Position numbers and translations under genes: made by a program. The notes beneath the pieces are model-generated. The model did no database searches, was not told the origin of the DNA, and worked only from the letters and a program-made list of their open reading frames with translations. Shown here piece by piece: positions 29,281-39,421 of a stretch of DNA of 64,000 nt. Every line of letters starts with the position of its first letter. The first letter of the stretch is position 1. The stretch is taken from positions 18,503 to 82,502 of the forward strand of contig CACEOF010000005.1 of assembly GCA_902561095.1 (NCBI GenBank), read 5' to 3'. The DNA comes from an uncultured Pelagibacteraceae bacterium (GTDB lineage Bacteria > Pseudomonadota > Alphaproteobacteria > Pelagibacterales > Pelagibacteraceae).

Positions 29281-30416
29281 CTACTAGCTATTTTCTTTTT
29301 AGGATCATAAAAAGGCTTTTCAACTACAATAGCTTCAAATTTATTCTCATTTGTTTCAACTATTAACTTAGTTCCAACTGCAGAATATTTAATATTTACC
29401 ATTGCAAGTGCAATATTCTTTTTTAATCTTGGCGAATATACAGCAGAGGTTACTTTACCAATTTTATTATTATCTTTTTTAATAGACCAGAAAGTTGTAT
29501 TTGGACCAGATAGCGGTTCACAATTAATCTCTAAGCCAACTTGTTTTCTTTTAATTCCTTCGGATTTAATTTTTTTTAAAGCAGCCTTTCCTATAAATTC
29601 AATATCGTTATCTAAAGACACTAAACGGTCAAAACCTAATTCAAATGGATTTGTATGTATATCAGCATCAGCGTGATATGATAGCATTCCACCTTCAATT
29701 CTTCTTATAGAAGAAGTGTGACCTGGCTGAAGACCATATTCTTTTCCAGCATTCATTATTTTTTCATACAGTTCATTTCCTTTAGAACCATCTCTTAAAA
29801 ATAATTCATAACCAAATTCACTCGACCAGCCTGTTCTAGAAACAATTAAAGGTATGCCATCTAAATTATATTCTTTAAACCAATAATATTTTAAATCTTT
29901 AATACTCTCACCGAATAATTTAAACATGATGTCTTTTGAAGTAGGACCTTGTAACTGTAATGGTGAAACATCAGGTTCAGATATATTGACATTTAAACCT
30001 GAATTAACTGCAACGCCTTGAGCCCAAAACAATACATCACTGTCTGCAAGTGAAAGCCAAAAATGATTTTCGGCCAATCTTAACAAAACTGGATCATTTA
30101 ATATTCCACCCTCGTTATTAGTTATTAAAACATATTTACACTGACCAATCGAAATATTTGAAAGATCTCTAGGGGTTAACAGTTGAGTAAATTTGTATGC
30201 ATCTGGCCCAGTAATTTCTACCTGTCTTTCAACAGCAACATCACAAAGAATTGATTTTTCAATTAAATTCCAGAAATTTTGCTCAGGATTACCAAAATCT
30301 CTTGGAATATACATATGATTGTAGACCGAAAAACCAGTTGCACCCCATTTCACTGTAGAGTCAAAATAGGGAGATTTCCTAATTTGAGTACCAAAACCAA
30401 AGTTTTTATTAGTCAT
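29277..30416 (-). CDS. dmdA: Dimethylsulfoniopropionate demethylase (GcvT-like)
   Basis: ORF; FGFGTQIRKSPYFDSTVKWGATGFSVYNHMYIPRDFGNPEQNFWNL...AVERQVEITGPDAYKFTQLLTPRDLS, strongly resembling SAR11 DmdA. Confidence 0.92.
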   Translation of the reverse strand: MTNKNFGFGTQIRKSPYFDSTVKWGATGFSVYNHMYIPRDFGNPEQNFWNLIEKSILCDVAVERQVEITGPDAYKFTQLLTPRDLSNISIGQCKYVLITNNEGGILNDPVLLRLAENHFWLSLADSDVLFWAQGVAVNSGLNVNISEPDVSPLQLQGPTSKDIMFKLFGESIKDLKYYWFKEYNLDGIPLIVSRTGWSSEFGYELFLRDGSKGNELYEKIMNAGKEYGLQPGHTSSIRRIEGGMLSYHADADIHTNPFELGFDRLVSLDNDIEFIGKAALKKIKSEGIKRKQVGLEINCEPLSGPNTTFWSIKKDNNKIGKVTSAVYSPRLKKNIALAMVNIKYSAVGTKLIVETNENKFEAIVVEKPFYDPKKKIASS

Positions 30417-30504
30417 TTTGAAAAATGCTTAACAGATGTGATTAGTTTTGCAAAGAAATTCAATTTGCATCAATTAGTTTCTTAGTATTGAGAGATTAAA
30501 TTAA

Positions 30505-30532
30505 TTAAAAAAATAGCCCAGTTAAGGGCTAT
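30505..30532 (-). terminator. Rho-independent terminator for aceA
   Basis: On minus strand ATAGCCC-TTAACT-GGGCTAT followed by T7. Confidence 0.82.
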
Positions 30533-30559
30533 AAAAAAATGGAGAGGGGGATTTATTTT

Positions 30560-31834
30560 TTAAAATTGTTCAGATTCTGTTGATCCAGCCATTGCGTTTG
30601 TTGAGGTTTGACCACTGCTAATAGTATTTGAAACTGCATCAAAATAAGACGTACCGACTTCTCTTTGGTGTTTTACGCTAGTATATCCATCTTTTTCTCT
30701 AGCAAATTCTTGTTCCTGGATTCTTGAGTAAGCAGACATACCTTCTTTTCTATATTTCTCAGCAAGTTCAAAAATTGCAATATTTTGTGTATGAAATCCT
30801 GCTAAAGTAATAAATTGGAATTTATAACCCATTTTAGAAATCTCTTTTTGAAATGATGCTATTTCATTGTCACTTAAATGTTTTTTCCAGTTAAAAGAGG
30901 GAGAGCAATTGTAAGCTAACATTTGTCCTGGATATTTTGAATGAATTGCATCAGCAAATTTTTTAGCTTCTTCTAAGTTAGGAGTTGCTGTTTCACACCA
31001 AATTAAATCACAATATGGAGCATAAGCTAAACCTCTGGAAATGGCTTGATCAATTCCATGTCTTACATAATGAAAACCTTCTGGGGATCTTTCTCCTGTT
31101 AAAAAAGGTTTATCATTTTCGTCGTAATCATTAGTAATAAGTTTTGCAGCATTAGCATCAGTTCTTGCACAAATAACTAATGGAACATCAGCGATATCTG
31201 CTGCAAGTCTTGCAGCTTTTAAATTTTTTACTGCTGATCCAGTTGGAATAAGAACTTTACCTCCCATATGGCCACATTTTTTTTCACTTGCTAATTGATC
31301 TTCAAAATGAACACCTGCTACACCAGCTTTAATAAATTTTTTAGTAAGTTCAAAAACATTTAATGGACCTCCAAAACCGGCTTCTCCATCTGCAATGATT
31401 GGTAGCATATAGTCTATCTTGTTTTCTTTAGTCATTTCTCCATCAGCAATTTCCATGTGCTGAATTTGATCTGCTCTTAACAATGCATTATTGATTGACT
31501 CAACTAATTTAGGGGCACTATCATAAGGATAAAGTGATTGATCTGGATACATTTCTCCAGCTGTATTTGCATCAGCAGCTACTTGCCAACCACTGAGGTA
31601 TATGGCTTTTAAACCTGCTTTAGCATGTTGAACAGCATGGTTACCCGACATGCAACCTAAAGTATTAACATAGTTTTCCTCATTTAGTAGTTTTCTTAAT
31701 TTTAAAGATAATTGTTTACATAATGAATATTCAATCTTTATTGAACCTCTCAAGCGCTCAACGTCCTGTTTTGTAAATTCACTATCAAATGAAGTTATGT
31801 TATTTACTTGATCTATAATTTTCTCAGCGCTCAT
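30560..31834 (-). CDS. aceA: Isocitrate lyase
   Basis: [53 protein letters not shown]. Confidence 0.97.
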   Translation of the reverse strand: MSAEKIIDQVNNITSFDSEFTKQDVERLRGSIKIEYSLCKQLSLKLRKLLNEENYVNTLGCMSGNHAVQHAKAGLKAIYLSGWQVAADANTAGEMYPDQSLYPYDSAPKLVESINNALLRADQIQHMEIADGEMTKENKIDYMLPIIADGEAGFGGPLNVFELTKKFIKAGVAGVHFEDQLASEKKCGHMGGKVLIPTGSAVKNLKAARLAADIADVPLVICARTDANAAKLITNDYDENDKPFLTGERSPEGFHYVRHGIDQAISRGLAYAPYCDLIWCETATPNLEEAKKFADAIHSKYPGQMLAYNCSPSFNWKKHLSDNEIASFQKEISKMGYKFQFITLAGFHTQNIAIFELAEKYRKEGMSAYSRIQEQEFAREKDGYTSVKHQREVGTSYFDAVSNTISSGQTSTNAMAGSTESEQF

Positions 31835-31884
31835 ATGCTCCTTATCCAGCTATAATTTTAGAAAATAAATTTAAGTAGAAAAAA

Positions 31885-32046
31885 CTAATTATTATCGCTT
31901 GAAGTTTCGATAAGATCGTTCATTCCACTTGAACCCCAATCACAGTGATCATCCCTCATGTAAATACCTCTACTATTATGACGATCTAAATCCTCTTTTC
32001 TTATGATTTGAGCTTCATTTTCTGTGTTTTTTATTTTTTTGTTCAT
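31885..32046 (-). CDS. Unannotated 53-aa small protein between aceA and its divergent regulator
   Basis: Own translation: MNKKIKNTENEAQIIRKEDLDRHNSRGIYMRDDHCDWGSSGMNDLIETSSDNN*; exact 54-codon frame; below the ORF-track length cutoff. Confidence 0.68.
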   Translation of the reverse strand: MNKKIKNTENEAQIIRKEDLDRHNSRGIYMRDDHCDWGSSGMNDLIETSSDNN

Positions 32047-32068
32047 GTAAATCTTATAATTTACTAAA

Positions 32069-32149
32069 TTTACAAAAGCTATAAAAAAAGATAAAAAGCT
32101 TGTAAATCAAATAAAAAAATTGTAAAAATAAATTTACAAAATTTACAAA
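32069..32149. promoter_or_regulatory. Cluster of five TTTACAA(A)/TTGTAAA boxes in the aceA-regulator intergenic region
   Basis: TTTACAAA at 32069, 32133, 32142; TTGTAAA at 32100, 32120; two head-to-tail copies 9 bp apart just upstream of ATG 32157. Confidence 0.6.
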
Positions 32150-32156
32150 AAGTAAA

Positions 32157-33593
32157 ATGAGTCAAATAGATCTAAAAATAGGCCCAAAAATCAAGGCATT
32201 TAGAAGACAACTTGGACTTCAAGCAAACAAATTAGCTGAAGATTTAAAAATTTCTCCTAGTTATTTAAATTTAATCGAGAGTGGTAAAAGAAAAATTGAT
32301 GGAGATTTGCTTTTAAATGTCTGTGAAAAGTTAAATATTCAACTATCTGACCTTACATCAAAAACTGATATTAATCTTCAAAACACTATCTCAGAAATTC
32401 TAGATGATAGTTTGTTTGAGGATTTAGATATTTTAGGACCAGAAGTAAAAGATTTAGTTAGTACAAATCCAAAAATTGGAAAAGCAATAGTTAGATTAGG
32501 AGATATATTAAAGAAAAAAGATCATGAATTAATAAATAAGATTGAGACACTCTCTGGAAAAATTGTAGACAATAGAAAAAATTCTTTTCCAGGTGAAGTA
32601 ATCTCTGACTTCTTACAGGACAATAAAAATTACTTTCCAAAATTAGAAGAATTTGCAAATAAAGTTTTTGATAAAATCCAAAAAAATAATCGAACTCGAT
32701 ATATTGCACTTTGTGAATATTTAAATACCGAGTATTCTATAACAGTAAAAGATGTAATCCCTGACGAGAAAAAACCTTTTTCAAAAATTTATAAAAAAAA
32801 TAAAAAAGAACTTTTATTAAGCGATTATAGTTCATTAGAGACTAAAAAATTATATGCTGCTGCTCAAATAGCTCAAGAGGGAGCAAGTAAAGAAATAGAT
32901 AATTATTTATCAAAATTTAATTTTCCATCTGAAGAGTCTACAAAATTAACAAAAGTTGCTTTGTTAAATTATTGTGCTGCTGCAATTTTAATGCCCTATA
33001 AATTATTTCACGCTGAATGTAAAAAACTTAAATATGATTTAGAGTTATTACAAAATACATTTGCAACATCCTTTGAACAAGTTGCACATAGAGTAACATG
33101 CTTGCAAGATCCAAAACTTCCTGGAATTCCATTTCATTTTTTAAGAGTAGATATGGCTGGCAATATTTCTAAAAGATTTTCATTATCAGGAATTGATATT
33201 CCAAGATATGGTGGAGCTTGCCCTAGATGGAATGTTTATTCAGCATTTACAAGACCTGGAATCATTCAAGCCGCAGTTAGTAAAATGAACAATGGTGAAA
33301 AATATGTTTGTATTGCAAGAACCGTAGAAAAGGGTATTGGAAGATTTGGACAAGCTAAAAGTGTTTTATCAATTGGTCTTGGTTGTGAAGCGAAATATGC
33401 AAAAGATTTTGTTTATACAGAAAACATAAATATCAATGACAAATCTTCAGAAATACCAATTGGTGTGTCCTGTAGGACCTGTGACAGATTAGATTGTTCA
33501 CAAAGAGCTTTTCCACCTTTACATAAAAAATTTGATATAGATTTAAACTCTAGAGGAGTTTCTGTTTATGTTAGTGATAGTAATTCCAAATAA
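32157..33593 (+). CDS. XRE-family regulator with ImmA/IrrE and DUF2083-type C-terminus (ScfR/RamB-like)
   Basis: ORF; HTH KIKAFRRQLGLQANKLAEDLKISPSYLNLIESGKR; C-terminal IPIGVSCRTCDRLDCSQRAFPPLHKKF. Confidence 0.88.
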   Translation: MSQIDLKIGPKIKAFRRQLGLQANKLAEDLKISPSYLNLIESGKRKIDGDLLLNVCEKLNIQLSDLTSKTDINLQNTISEILDDSLFEDLDILGPEVKDLVSTNPKIGKAIVRLGDILKKKDHELINKIETLSGKIVDNRKNSFPGEVISDFLQDNKNYFPKLEEFANKVFDKIQKNNRTRYIALCEYLNTEYSITVKDVIPDEKKPFSKIYKKNKKELLLSDYSSLETKKLYAAAQIAQEGASKEIDNYLSKFNFPSEESTKLTKVALLNYCAAAILMPYKLFHAECKKLKYDLELLQNTFATSFEQVAHRVTCLQDPKLPGIPFHFLRVDMAGNISKRFSLSGIDIPRYGGACPRWNVYSAFTRPGIIQAAVSKMNNGEKYVCIARTVEKGIGRFGQAKSVLSIGLGCEAKYAKDFVYTENININDKSSEIPIGVSCRTCDRLDCSQRAFPPLHKKFDIDLNSRGVSVYVSDSNSK

Positions 33594-33757
33594 TGATAAA
33601 ATTTATAATCCCAGCTGTTATAGTTTTCTTGATTGTTTTGTTTTGGGAAAAAATTACTGAATTTGCTGAAAAAAAATTAAATATTAAACTTAATTATATA
33701 GTTGTTAGCACCATTGTTGTAATTATAGCAACTATTCTCTTACTCTTAAATTACTAG
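33593..33757 (+). CDS. Unannotated 54-aa two-hydrophobic-segment protein
   Basis: Own translation: MIKFIIPAVIVFLIVLFWEKITEFAEKKLNIKLNYIVVSTIVVIIATILLLLNY*; TAATG overlap with upstream regulator stop. Confidence 0.68.
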   Translation: MIKFIIPAVIVFLIVLFWEKITEFAEKKLNIKLNYIVVSTIVVIIATILLLLNY

Positions 33758-33762
33758 AGAAA

Positions 33763-34032
33763 ATGCCAAAAATTGATCATTCAAAATATAAAATTGAGGA
33801 GTCTGATGGTGTATTTACATTCAAAAATGACAATACAACATTAGGCTTTGTAAGATTTAATAGCATAGGAGAAGTAGAATATATTTTTGTAAATCCATTG
33901 TTTAGAAAGCAAGGTTTAGCCACAAAATTATTAAAACTAGTAAAAGACAAAACAAGAAAAAAAATTATACTTCAAAAACCTATAAGTCCTCTAGGGTCTA
34001 AATTATTGAATTCTTTAAATCGATGGAAATAA
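33763..34032 (+). CDS. GNAT-like N-acetyltransferase (short)
   Basis: ORF 89 aa; EVEYIFVNPLFRKQGLATKLLKLVKD acetyl-CoA-binding-like motif. Confidence 0.7.
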   Translation: MPKIDHSKYKIEESDGVFTFKNDNTTLGFVRFNSIGEVEYIFVNPLFRKQGLATKLLKLVKDKTRKKIILQKPISPLGSKLLNSLNRWK

Positions 34033-34071
34033 AATCTCATAGTTGTTTTTACTTACCGTAATTTTAAAAAA

Positions 34072-36606
34072 TTATTGATTTCTTATAAGTGGATAGATTT
34101 TGGGATTCAAATATTTTAAATTGGTAATTAAAATCAATATTAAAGTAATAAACCCAATTGAAAGACCTAAATAAAATAAAACTTTAAAGTCAAACTGCCA
34201 AACTAGTTCAAATATATTTTCCATTATAAATTTAGACCCTATTACAGCAAAAAAAGTTGCAATCAAAATCACAGACATAAAAATAATGATAAATTCAATT
34301 AAGGATGATAAAATAATTTGTTTTTTTGAAAAACCTAAGATTTTGAAAACTAGATTTTGATATTCTTTAATTTTTCCCTGAACAATGATTGCACTTGATA
34401 TTACAATTAAACCTATAATAATTGTTACAGCAGAAATTAAAGTAACAGCAATAAATACTTTGTTTAAAACTGTAGTTACTTTTAAAAGATAATCTGCAAT
34501 TTTAATCATGGATAAACTTGGCATTACCTCCAGCATTTCTGTTTCATCAAATTTATCAGTATTAAATTTTGCAGTTGCTAAATATTCATATGGTATTTTA
34601 TTTGCAAATTGTGGGTTAAACAGCATTGCAAAATTAATACTTAGATCACGGTAATCTACTTCTCTAAAGTTTATTACTTTCCCATCAATTTCACGTCCAT
34701 AAATGTTTAAAGTAAATACATCGCCCAATCTAATATTAAAATCTTTTGCAACTTTAGCATCCAGTGATATTTGTAACTGATTTGGCTTAGATAAATCCCA
34801 CCATTCACCCTTTATGAGTGGATTATCTTTTGGAATATCCTCTACCCACGAAGATCTTCGTTCACTTCGAATTACCCAGTAACTATCATTATCTGGTTTG
34901 ATGTATGTATTAGGATCAACTCCATTAATTTTTACAATACCAGATGATACCATTGGAACTATTTCAATATTTGCATCTTTATCCATATTTAAAATACCTT
35001 GCTCAAATTTTTCACGCTCTCCTTTTTGTATTCCAACAAAAAAATAATCAGGTGCAATATCAGGTATTGATTTAGCAATTTCTCTTTGGAAATTAGTACC
35101 CACTAAAGCCAAAGTTAACAATAATGTAACGCCCAACCCCAGAGACATTACAGTAATAGGAGTAATACTTTTTGTTTGAGTAATATTTTTAATTGAGACT
35201 TTAAGCGAAACAATTGAACTAGACTTAAATTTTTTTAGAAGAAAAATAATTAATTTAGAAAGTAAGAAAAAAACTATTAAACACACAAAAAAAGCAACAA
35301 AATATCCCAAACTATAGGTTGGCTGTTCAGATCCAATTGTAAATAATAAAATTAAAATAGATAACATTATAAAACTTACAGCGACTGATTTTGTTGAATA
35401 ATAAAATCGTAGATTTTGAAATACATTTCTAAACAAATTAGAAGCTTTTACTTGATCAACAGAACTTATTGTTGGTATAGAAAAAATTACAAGGACCAGT
35501 AATCCAACCAAAAATATTTTAAAAAAATTTAAAAATGAAAAAACAGGGTAAACATTTAATCCCAATCCATCAGACAAGTATTTATCTGCTATTGGAACAA
35601 TTAAGAAACTAGAACCATAGGAAATTACAGTAATAACAAACAGTAAAATAAATAATTGCAGATAATACAGTGTTTTTATATTTCCAGAATAAAATCCAAC
35701 TGCTTTTCTGACAGCAATTGACATATTGTTTTGATTGATAAAAGATAACAAAGTATTTGCAATTCCAATTCCTGCGATCAACATTGCGCTTATAGATACA
35801 AGAGATAAAAATTGAGAAAAATTGTTAATAATTCTTTTAATACCACTTGCTGAATTTTCAGGGTATCTAAGTTTTACTTTTTGGTCGTTTTTAAAAATAT
35901 TTTCGATTTTTTTTTCTATTAGTTCTGGGTCTTCATCATTGTTAAATTTTACTTTATATTCATAATTTAAAAAACTTCCTATTCCATTTAGTTTTAATAT
36001 TTCTAAAGTTTGTTTGCCAGCTAGGGCCCAATCACCAAATGCAACAAATCCACTTACATCTGGTACTGATTTAATAATTCCAATGACAGTAAAGTTTTGG
36101 TCTTGAACTTTAACTTGCTCGTTAATTTTTATGTCAAGTGTCTTTGATAAACTTTTGTTAATTAAAATTGTATTTGGCTCTCTTTGCATCCTTTCATAAG
36201 CATCGATTGGCTCATAATCAACTTCACCATAAAGTGGATATTTTTCATCCACAGTTTTAATTCTTGTAAATAAAGATTTATTTTTCTCTCTTCCAGTTGT
36301 TGAAAGCATCGTACTAAATTCAATCATTTGAGATACTGTTGCAAATTCTTTAACTTGATTTACCAAATCCAAGTTTCCTTGATTACGATTGTAATCAATC
36401 TCTAAATCCCCACCTAATAATGCTTTGGCATTATCATTTAGCTCTTTTTTCAAACTATCTTCGATTGTGAAAATAGCACTTAAAATAAAAAGGCTAATAA
36501 ACAGAGTTATAATGATGCTTGAGATTTTATGATAGTTTCTACTTAAATCTTTTAAAGCATATTTAAGTATTAAATTAAATTCTGAAGAGTTATTTGATTT
36601 TTCCAT
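34072..36606 (-). CDS. ABC transporter permease, FtsX-domain (YbbP-like)
   Basis: ORF 34072..36654; start probably 36606 ([10 protein letters not shown]); duplicated FtsX-like domains, follows YbbA-like ATPase. Confidence 0.87.
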   Translation of the reverse strand: MEKSNNSSEFNLILKYALKDLSRNYHKISSIIITLFISLFILSAIFTIEDSLKKELNDNAKALLGGDLEIDYNRNQGNLDLVNQVKEFATVSQMIEFSTMLSTTGREKNKSLFTRIKTVDEKYPLYGEVDYEPIDAYERMQREPNTILINKSLSKTLDIKINEQVKVQDQNFTVIGIIKSVPDVSGFVAFGDWALAGKQTLEILKLNGIGSFLNYEYKVKFNNDEDPELIEKKIENIFKNDQKVKLRYPENSASGIKRIINNFSQFLSLVSISAMLIAGIGIANTLLSFINQNNMSIAVRKAVGFYSGNIKTLYYLQLFILLFVITVISYGSSFLIVPIADKYLSDGLGLNVYPVFSFLNFFKIFLVGLLVLVIFSIPTISSVDQVKASNLFRNVFQNLRFYYSTKSVAVSFIMLSILILLFTIGSEQPTYSLGYFVAFFVCLIVFFLLSKLIIFLLKKFKSSSIVSLKVSIKNITQTKSITPITVMSLGLGVTLLLTLALVGTNFQREIAKSIPDIAPDYFFVGIQKGEREKFEQGILNMDKDANIEIVPMVSSGIVKINGVDPNTYIKPDNDSYWVIRSERRSSWVEDIPKDNPLIKGEWWDLSKPNQLQISLDAKVAKDFNIRLGDVFTLNIYGREIDGKVINFREVDYRDLSINFAMLFNPQFANKIPYEYLATAKFNTDKFDETEMLEVMPSLSMIKIADYLLKVTTVLNKVFIAVTLISAVTIIIGLIVISSAIIVQGKIKEYQNLVFKILGFSKKQIILSSLIEFIIIFMSVILIATFFAVIGSKFIMENIFELVWQFDFKVLFYLGLSIGFITLILILITNLKYLNPKIYPLIRNQ

Positions 36607-37255
36607 CTTTAATTTTAATTTTTCTTTTTGCCTTATCGGCAAGTTTTGGGTCATGAGTTACCATAATTAAAGAAGAACCTTCTTCTTTCACATATTTAAA
36701 CAATATATTTGAAATCAATGTAGAGTTTTCAGTATCTAAATTACCAGTTGGTTCATCAGCTAAAATCAATTCAGGTTTCATAGCGATTGCTCTTGCTATG
36801 GCTACTCTTTGCTGTTCCCCACCAGATAGTTGACTTGGAAGATTATTAAAACGATATTTTAAACCAAAACGATCTAATAGAATCTTTGCTTCTTTTTCAG
36901 GATTTTTAAAATTATTTAGTTCAAGTGTTAAAGCAACATTTTCAACAGCAGTATAATTTGGGATTAAATAAAAAGATTGAAATACAATTCCAATATTTTT
37001 TTTTCTAATTTTTGACACTTCATCCTCATTAAGGCTTGTAATTTCTTGATTTTGGAAAATAATCTTTCCAGAGGTTGGCTTCTCTAATCCACCAACTAGC
37101 ATTATTAAACTAGTTTTTCCCGAACCACTTTCACCTACAACTGAAACAGTTTCTTTCTTCTTAATATTTAAATCTATATTCTTTAAAACTCTGATATTAT
37201 CTTTGCCAGTTTGGTATTTGAGATTTATTTTTTTTAATCTTAGAAGTGTGGACAT
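36590..37255 (-). CDS. ABC transporter ATP-binding protein (YbbA/LolD-like)
   Basis: ORF 36590..37303; start probably 37255 ([14 protein letters not shown]); [48 protein letters not shown]. Confidence 0.92.
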   Translation of the reverse strand: MSTLLRLKKINLKYQTGKDNIRVLKNIDLNIKKKETVSVVGESGSGKTSLIMLVGGLEKPTSGKIIFQNQEITSLNEDEVSKIRKKNIGIVFQSFYLIPNYTAVENVALTLELNNFKNPEKEAKILLDRFGLKYRFNNLPSQLSGGEQQRVAIARAIAMKPELILADEPTGNLDTENSTLISNILFKYVKEEGSSLIMVTHDPKLADKAKRKIKIKDGKIK

Positions 37256-37877
37256 GAATAAAACTTTATTTATAAAAATTTTGCTAATCCTTCTAGTGCA
37301 CATAAATGCAAGTGCAATAGAAAAGGTAGTATTATTTGGAGACAGCTTAATGGCTGGTTATGGTTTACCTAAAGAACATCATTTATCCTTAGTTTTAGAG
37401 AATAAATTAAAAAAAGATGGATTTAATATTCAAGTTATAAATGGAAGTGTTTCAGGCAGTACATCTTCAGGTGGATTAAATAGAGCAGAGTGGAGTTTAT
37501 CTGACCCAGCCATAGATCTTGTCATTTTAGGAATGGGTGCAAATGATATGCTTAGAGGTATTCAACCAGATGAAACCAAAAAAAATTTAGAACAAATAAT
37601 AGAAATTGCAAAAAAGAAAGAAATAGAAATAATTTTAGCTGGAATGATTGCTCCAACAACACATGGAATAAAATATAAGAAAGACTTTGATGCTATCTAT
37701 CCAAAATTATCTAAGAAGCATAGTTTACAATTTATACCTTTTCTTTTAGAGGGTGTGGCACTTAACCCAAGTTTAAATCTACAAGACGGGATACACCCTA
37801 ACCAACAAGGAACAATAAAAATAAGTGAAAATATTAAAAAAAGTATTATTGCTATTTTAGATAAAAAGAAAAATTAA
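37254..37877 (+). CDS. tesA: Arylesterase / acyl-CoA thioesterase I (SGNH hydrolase, TesA-like)
   Basis: ORF 37203..37877; start ATG 37254 gives signal peptide; VVLFGDSLMAGYGLP, GMGANDMLRG, DGIHPNQQG. Confidence 0.9.
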   Translation: MNKTLFIKILLILLVHINASAIEKVVLFGDSLMAGYGLPKEHHLSLVLENKLKKDGFNIQVINGSVSGSTSSGGLNRAEWSLSDPAIDLVILGMGANDMLRGIQPDETKKNLEQIIEIAKKKEIEIILAGMIAPTTHGIKYKKDFDAIYPKLSKKHSLQFIPFLLEGVALNPSLNLQDGIHPNQQGTIKISENIKKSIIAILDKKKN

Positions 37878-37923
37878 TTTTATAATTTTATAAATTTATC
37901 ATTTATTATTAATTTATATTTAT

Positions 37924-38922
37924 ATGTATAAAATACCTTATCATCATTTACCAGACGGCACTTTTAGAAACCCTCTAGGTTCCCCTAAAGTTGATCGAAA
38001 TTTTAAATGGTCTTTTAAATTATTTAATAAAGAAAAAAAGAAACTCAATATGACTGTTCCAAAAGATCATGTTGTAGACAAAGAACAAGTAATAGCTGAT
38101 ATTCAAAAATATAAAGATGGTGACTACATCGGATGGATAGGTCATGCAACTTTTCTGATAAAATTAGGGGATACCACAATTATAACGGATCCTGTTTTTT
38201 CTAAAAATGCTGGACCATTAATATTTGGCCCTAAACGTTTTACTGAACCAGCTTTAAATTTAAAAGAAATACCGCCTGTAGATATTTTTTTACTTACTCA
38301 TAATCACTATGATCATCAAGATATGATGACAATCAGAGGATTTCCTTTCAAAGATACCAAAGTAATGACCCCTTTGAAGCTAGGTAAGTATTTTGAAAAA
38401 AATGGATATAGCGATGTCAATGAGATGGATTGGTATGAAGAAATCATTATTAACAAAAAAATGAAAATAACATTTCTTCCAGCAGTCCATTGGTCTAAAA
38501 GAAGTTTAACGGATACCAATAAAACTTTATGGGGAAATTTCTTAATTGAATATGATGGAAAAAAAATTTTGTTTGCTTGTGATACTGGAGTTGGAAATAT
38601 TTACAAAGAAATTGGTGAAAAATACGGTCCAATAGATATTAATATTATAAATATAGGAGCGTATAATTTTTATCCATTAACACCATATAAGGATAAATCA
38701 GCTTATCACACTAATCCTGAGGAAGCTCTTGAGATCTCAAGAGATTTAAAAAGTAAAAAAGTAATTGGTATGCACTGGGGCACTTTTGTATTATCGTTGG
38801 AACCAATTATGGAACCGAGAGACAGATTTAAAGATAATGCAGAAAAATATGGTTTCAAAAAAGAGGACGCAATTATTTTTAAAATTGGCCAAATAACACC
38901 AATAAATGAAATTTTAAAATAA
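37924..38922 (+). CDS. MBL-fold metallo-hydrolase (NAPE-PLD/UlaG-like)
   Basis: ORF; GWIGHATFLIKLGDTTIITDPVFS, LLTHNHYDHQDM, HTNPEEALEISRDL. Confidence 0.88.
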   Translation: MYKIPYHHLPDGTFRNPLGSPKVDRNFKWSFKLFNKEKKKLNMTVPKDHVVDKEQVIADIQKYKDGDYIGWIGHATFLIKLGDTTIITDPVFSKNAGPLIFGPKRFTEPALNLKEIPPVDIFLLTHNHYDHQDMMTIRGFPFKDTKVMTPLKLGKYFEKNGYSDVNEMDWYEEIIINKKMKITFLPAVHWSKRSLTDTNKTLWGNFLIEYDGKKILFACDTGVGNIYKEIGEKYGPIDINIINIGAYNFYPLTPYKDKSAYHTNPEEALEISRDLKSKKVIGMHWGTFVLSLEPIMEPRDRFKDNAEKYGFKKEDAIIFKIGQITPINEILK

Positions 38923-38928
38923 TATTTT

Positions 38929-39381
38929 ATGAAATATTTTATTTTGTTAATAATTTTTTTATTTACTAGCAATGTTCAAGCAAAAAATATTAATATTTCA
39001 GTAAAAACGGACTTAGATCTTAATTGTAAGTTTGAAAAAGTTATTATTAAAAACACAGAACACAATTTCGTTTCTTTTACAAAAGATCAAATTAAAAGAG
39101 AAAATATCGAAAGTTTGAAAATAATAGCAAAAAATCCGGATACATTAGTTATAAAAAATTTATCAAAATTTGTTAATAAGATTAATTTAGAAGTTAAAAT
39201 ATCAAATAAAGATATAATTTTGATACAGGCTTTTGATCAAGAGAGAAATTATTCTGAGTCTGCAGTCTACACTAGAAGTACTGGAGAATTGATACATGAA
39301 ATTACTCAAAAAATAAACTCTGATGAAAAAGAGAAAGATATTTCATTTTATAGTTGTATAAAAAACAACCAAGACACTTAA
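38929..39381 (+). CDS. Exported hypothetical protein
   Basis: ORF 150 aa with signal peptide MKYFILLIIFLFTSNVQA. Confidence 0.65.
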   Translation: MKYFILLIIFLFTSNVQAKNINISVKTDLDLNCKFEKVIIKNTEHNFVSFTKDQIKRENIESLKIIAKNPDTLVIKNLSKFVNKINLEVKISNKDIILIQAFDQERNYSESAVYTRSTGELIHEITQKINSDEKEKDISFYSCIKNNQDT

Positions 39382-39421
39382 GACCGAAGACTCTAAATCT
39401 TTTATTTGATAATATAAAACC

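Noticed and set aside
36590-36654. Apparent 65-bp overlap between ybbA-like and ybbP-like ORFs
   Set aside because: Mostly an artefact of the longest-ORF start; a downstream ATG at 36606 reduces it to a short overlap.
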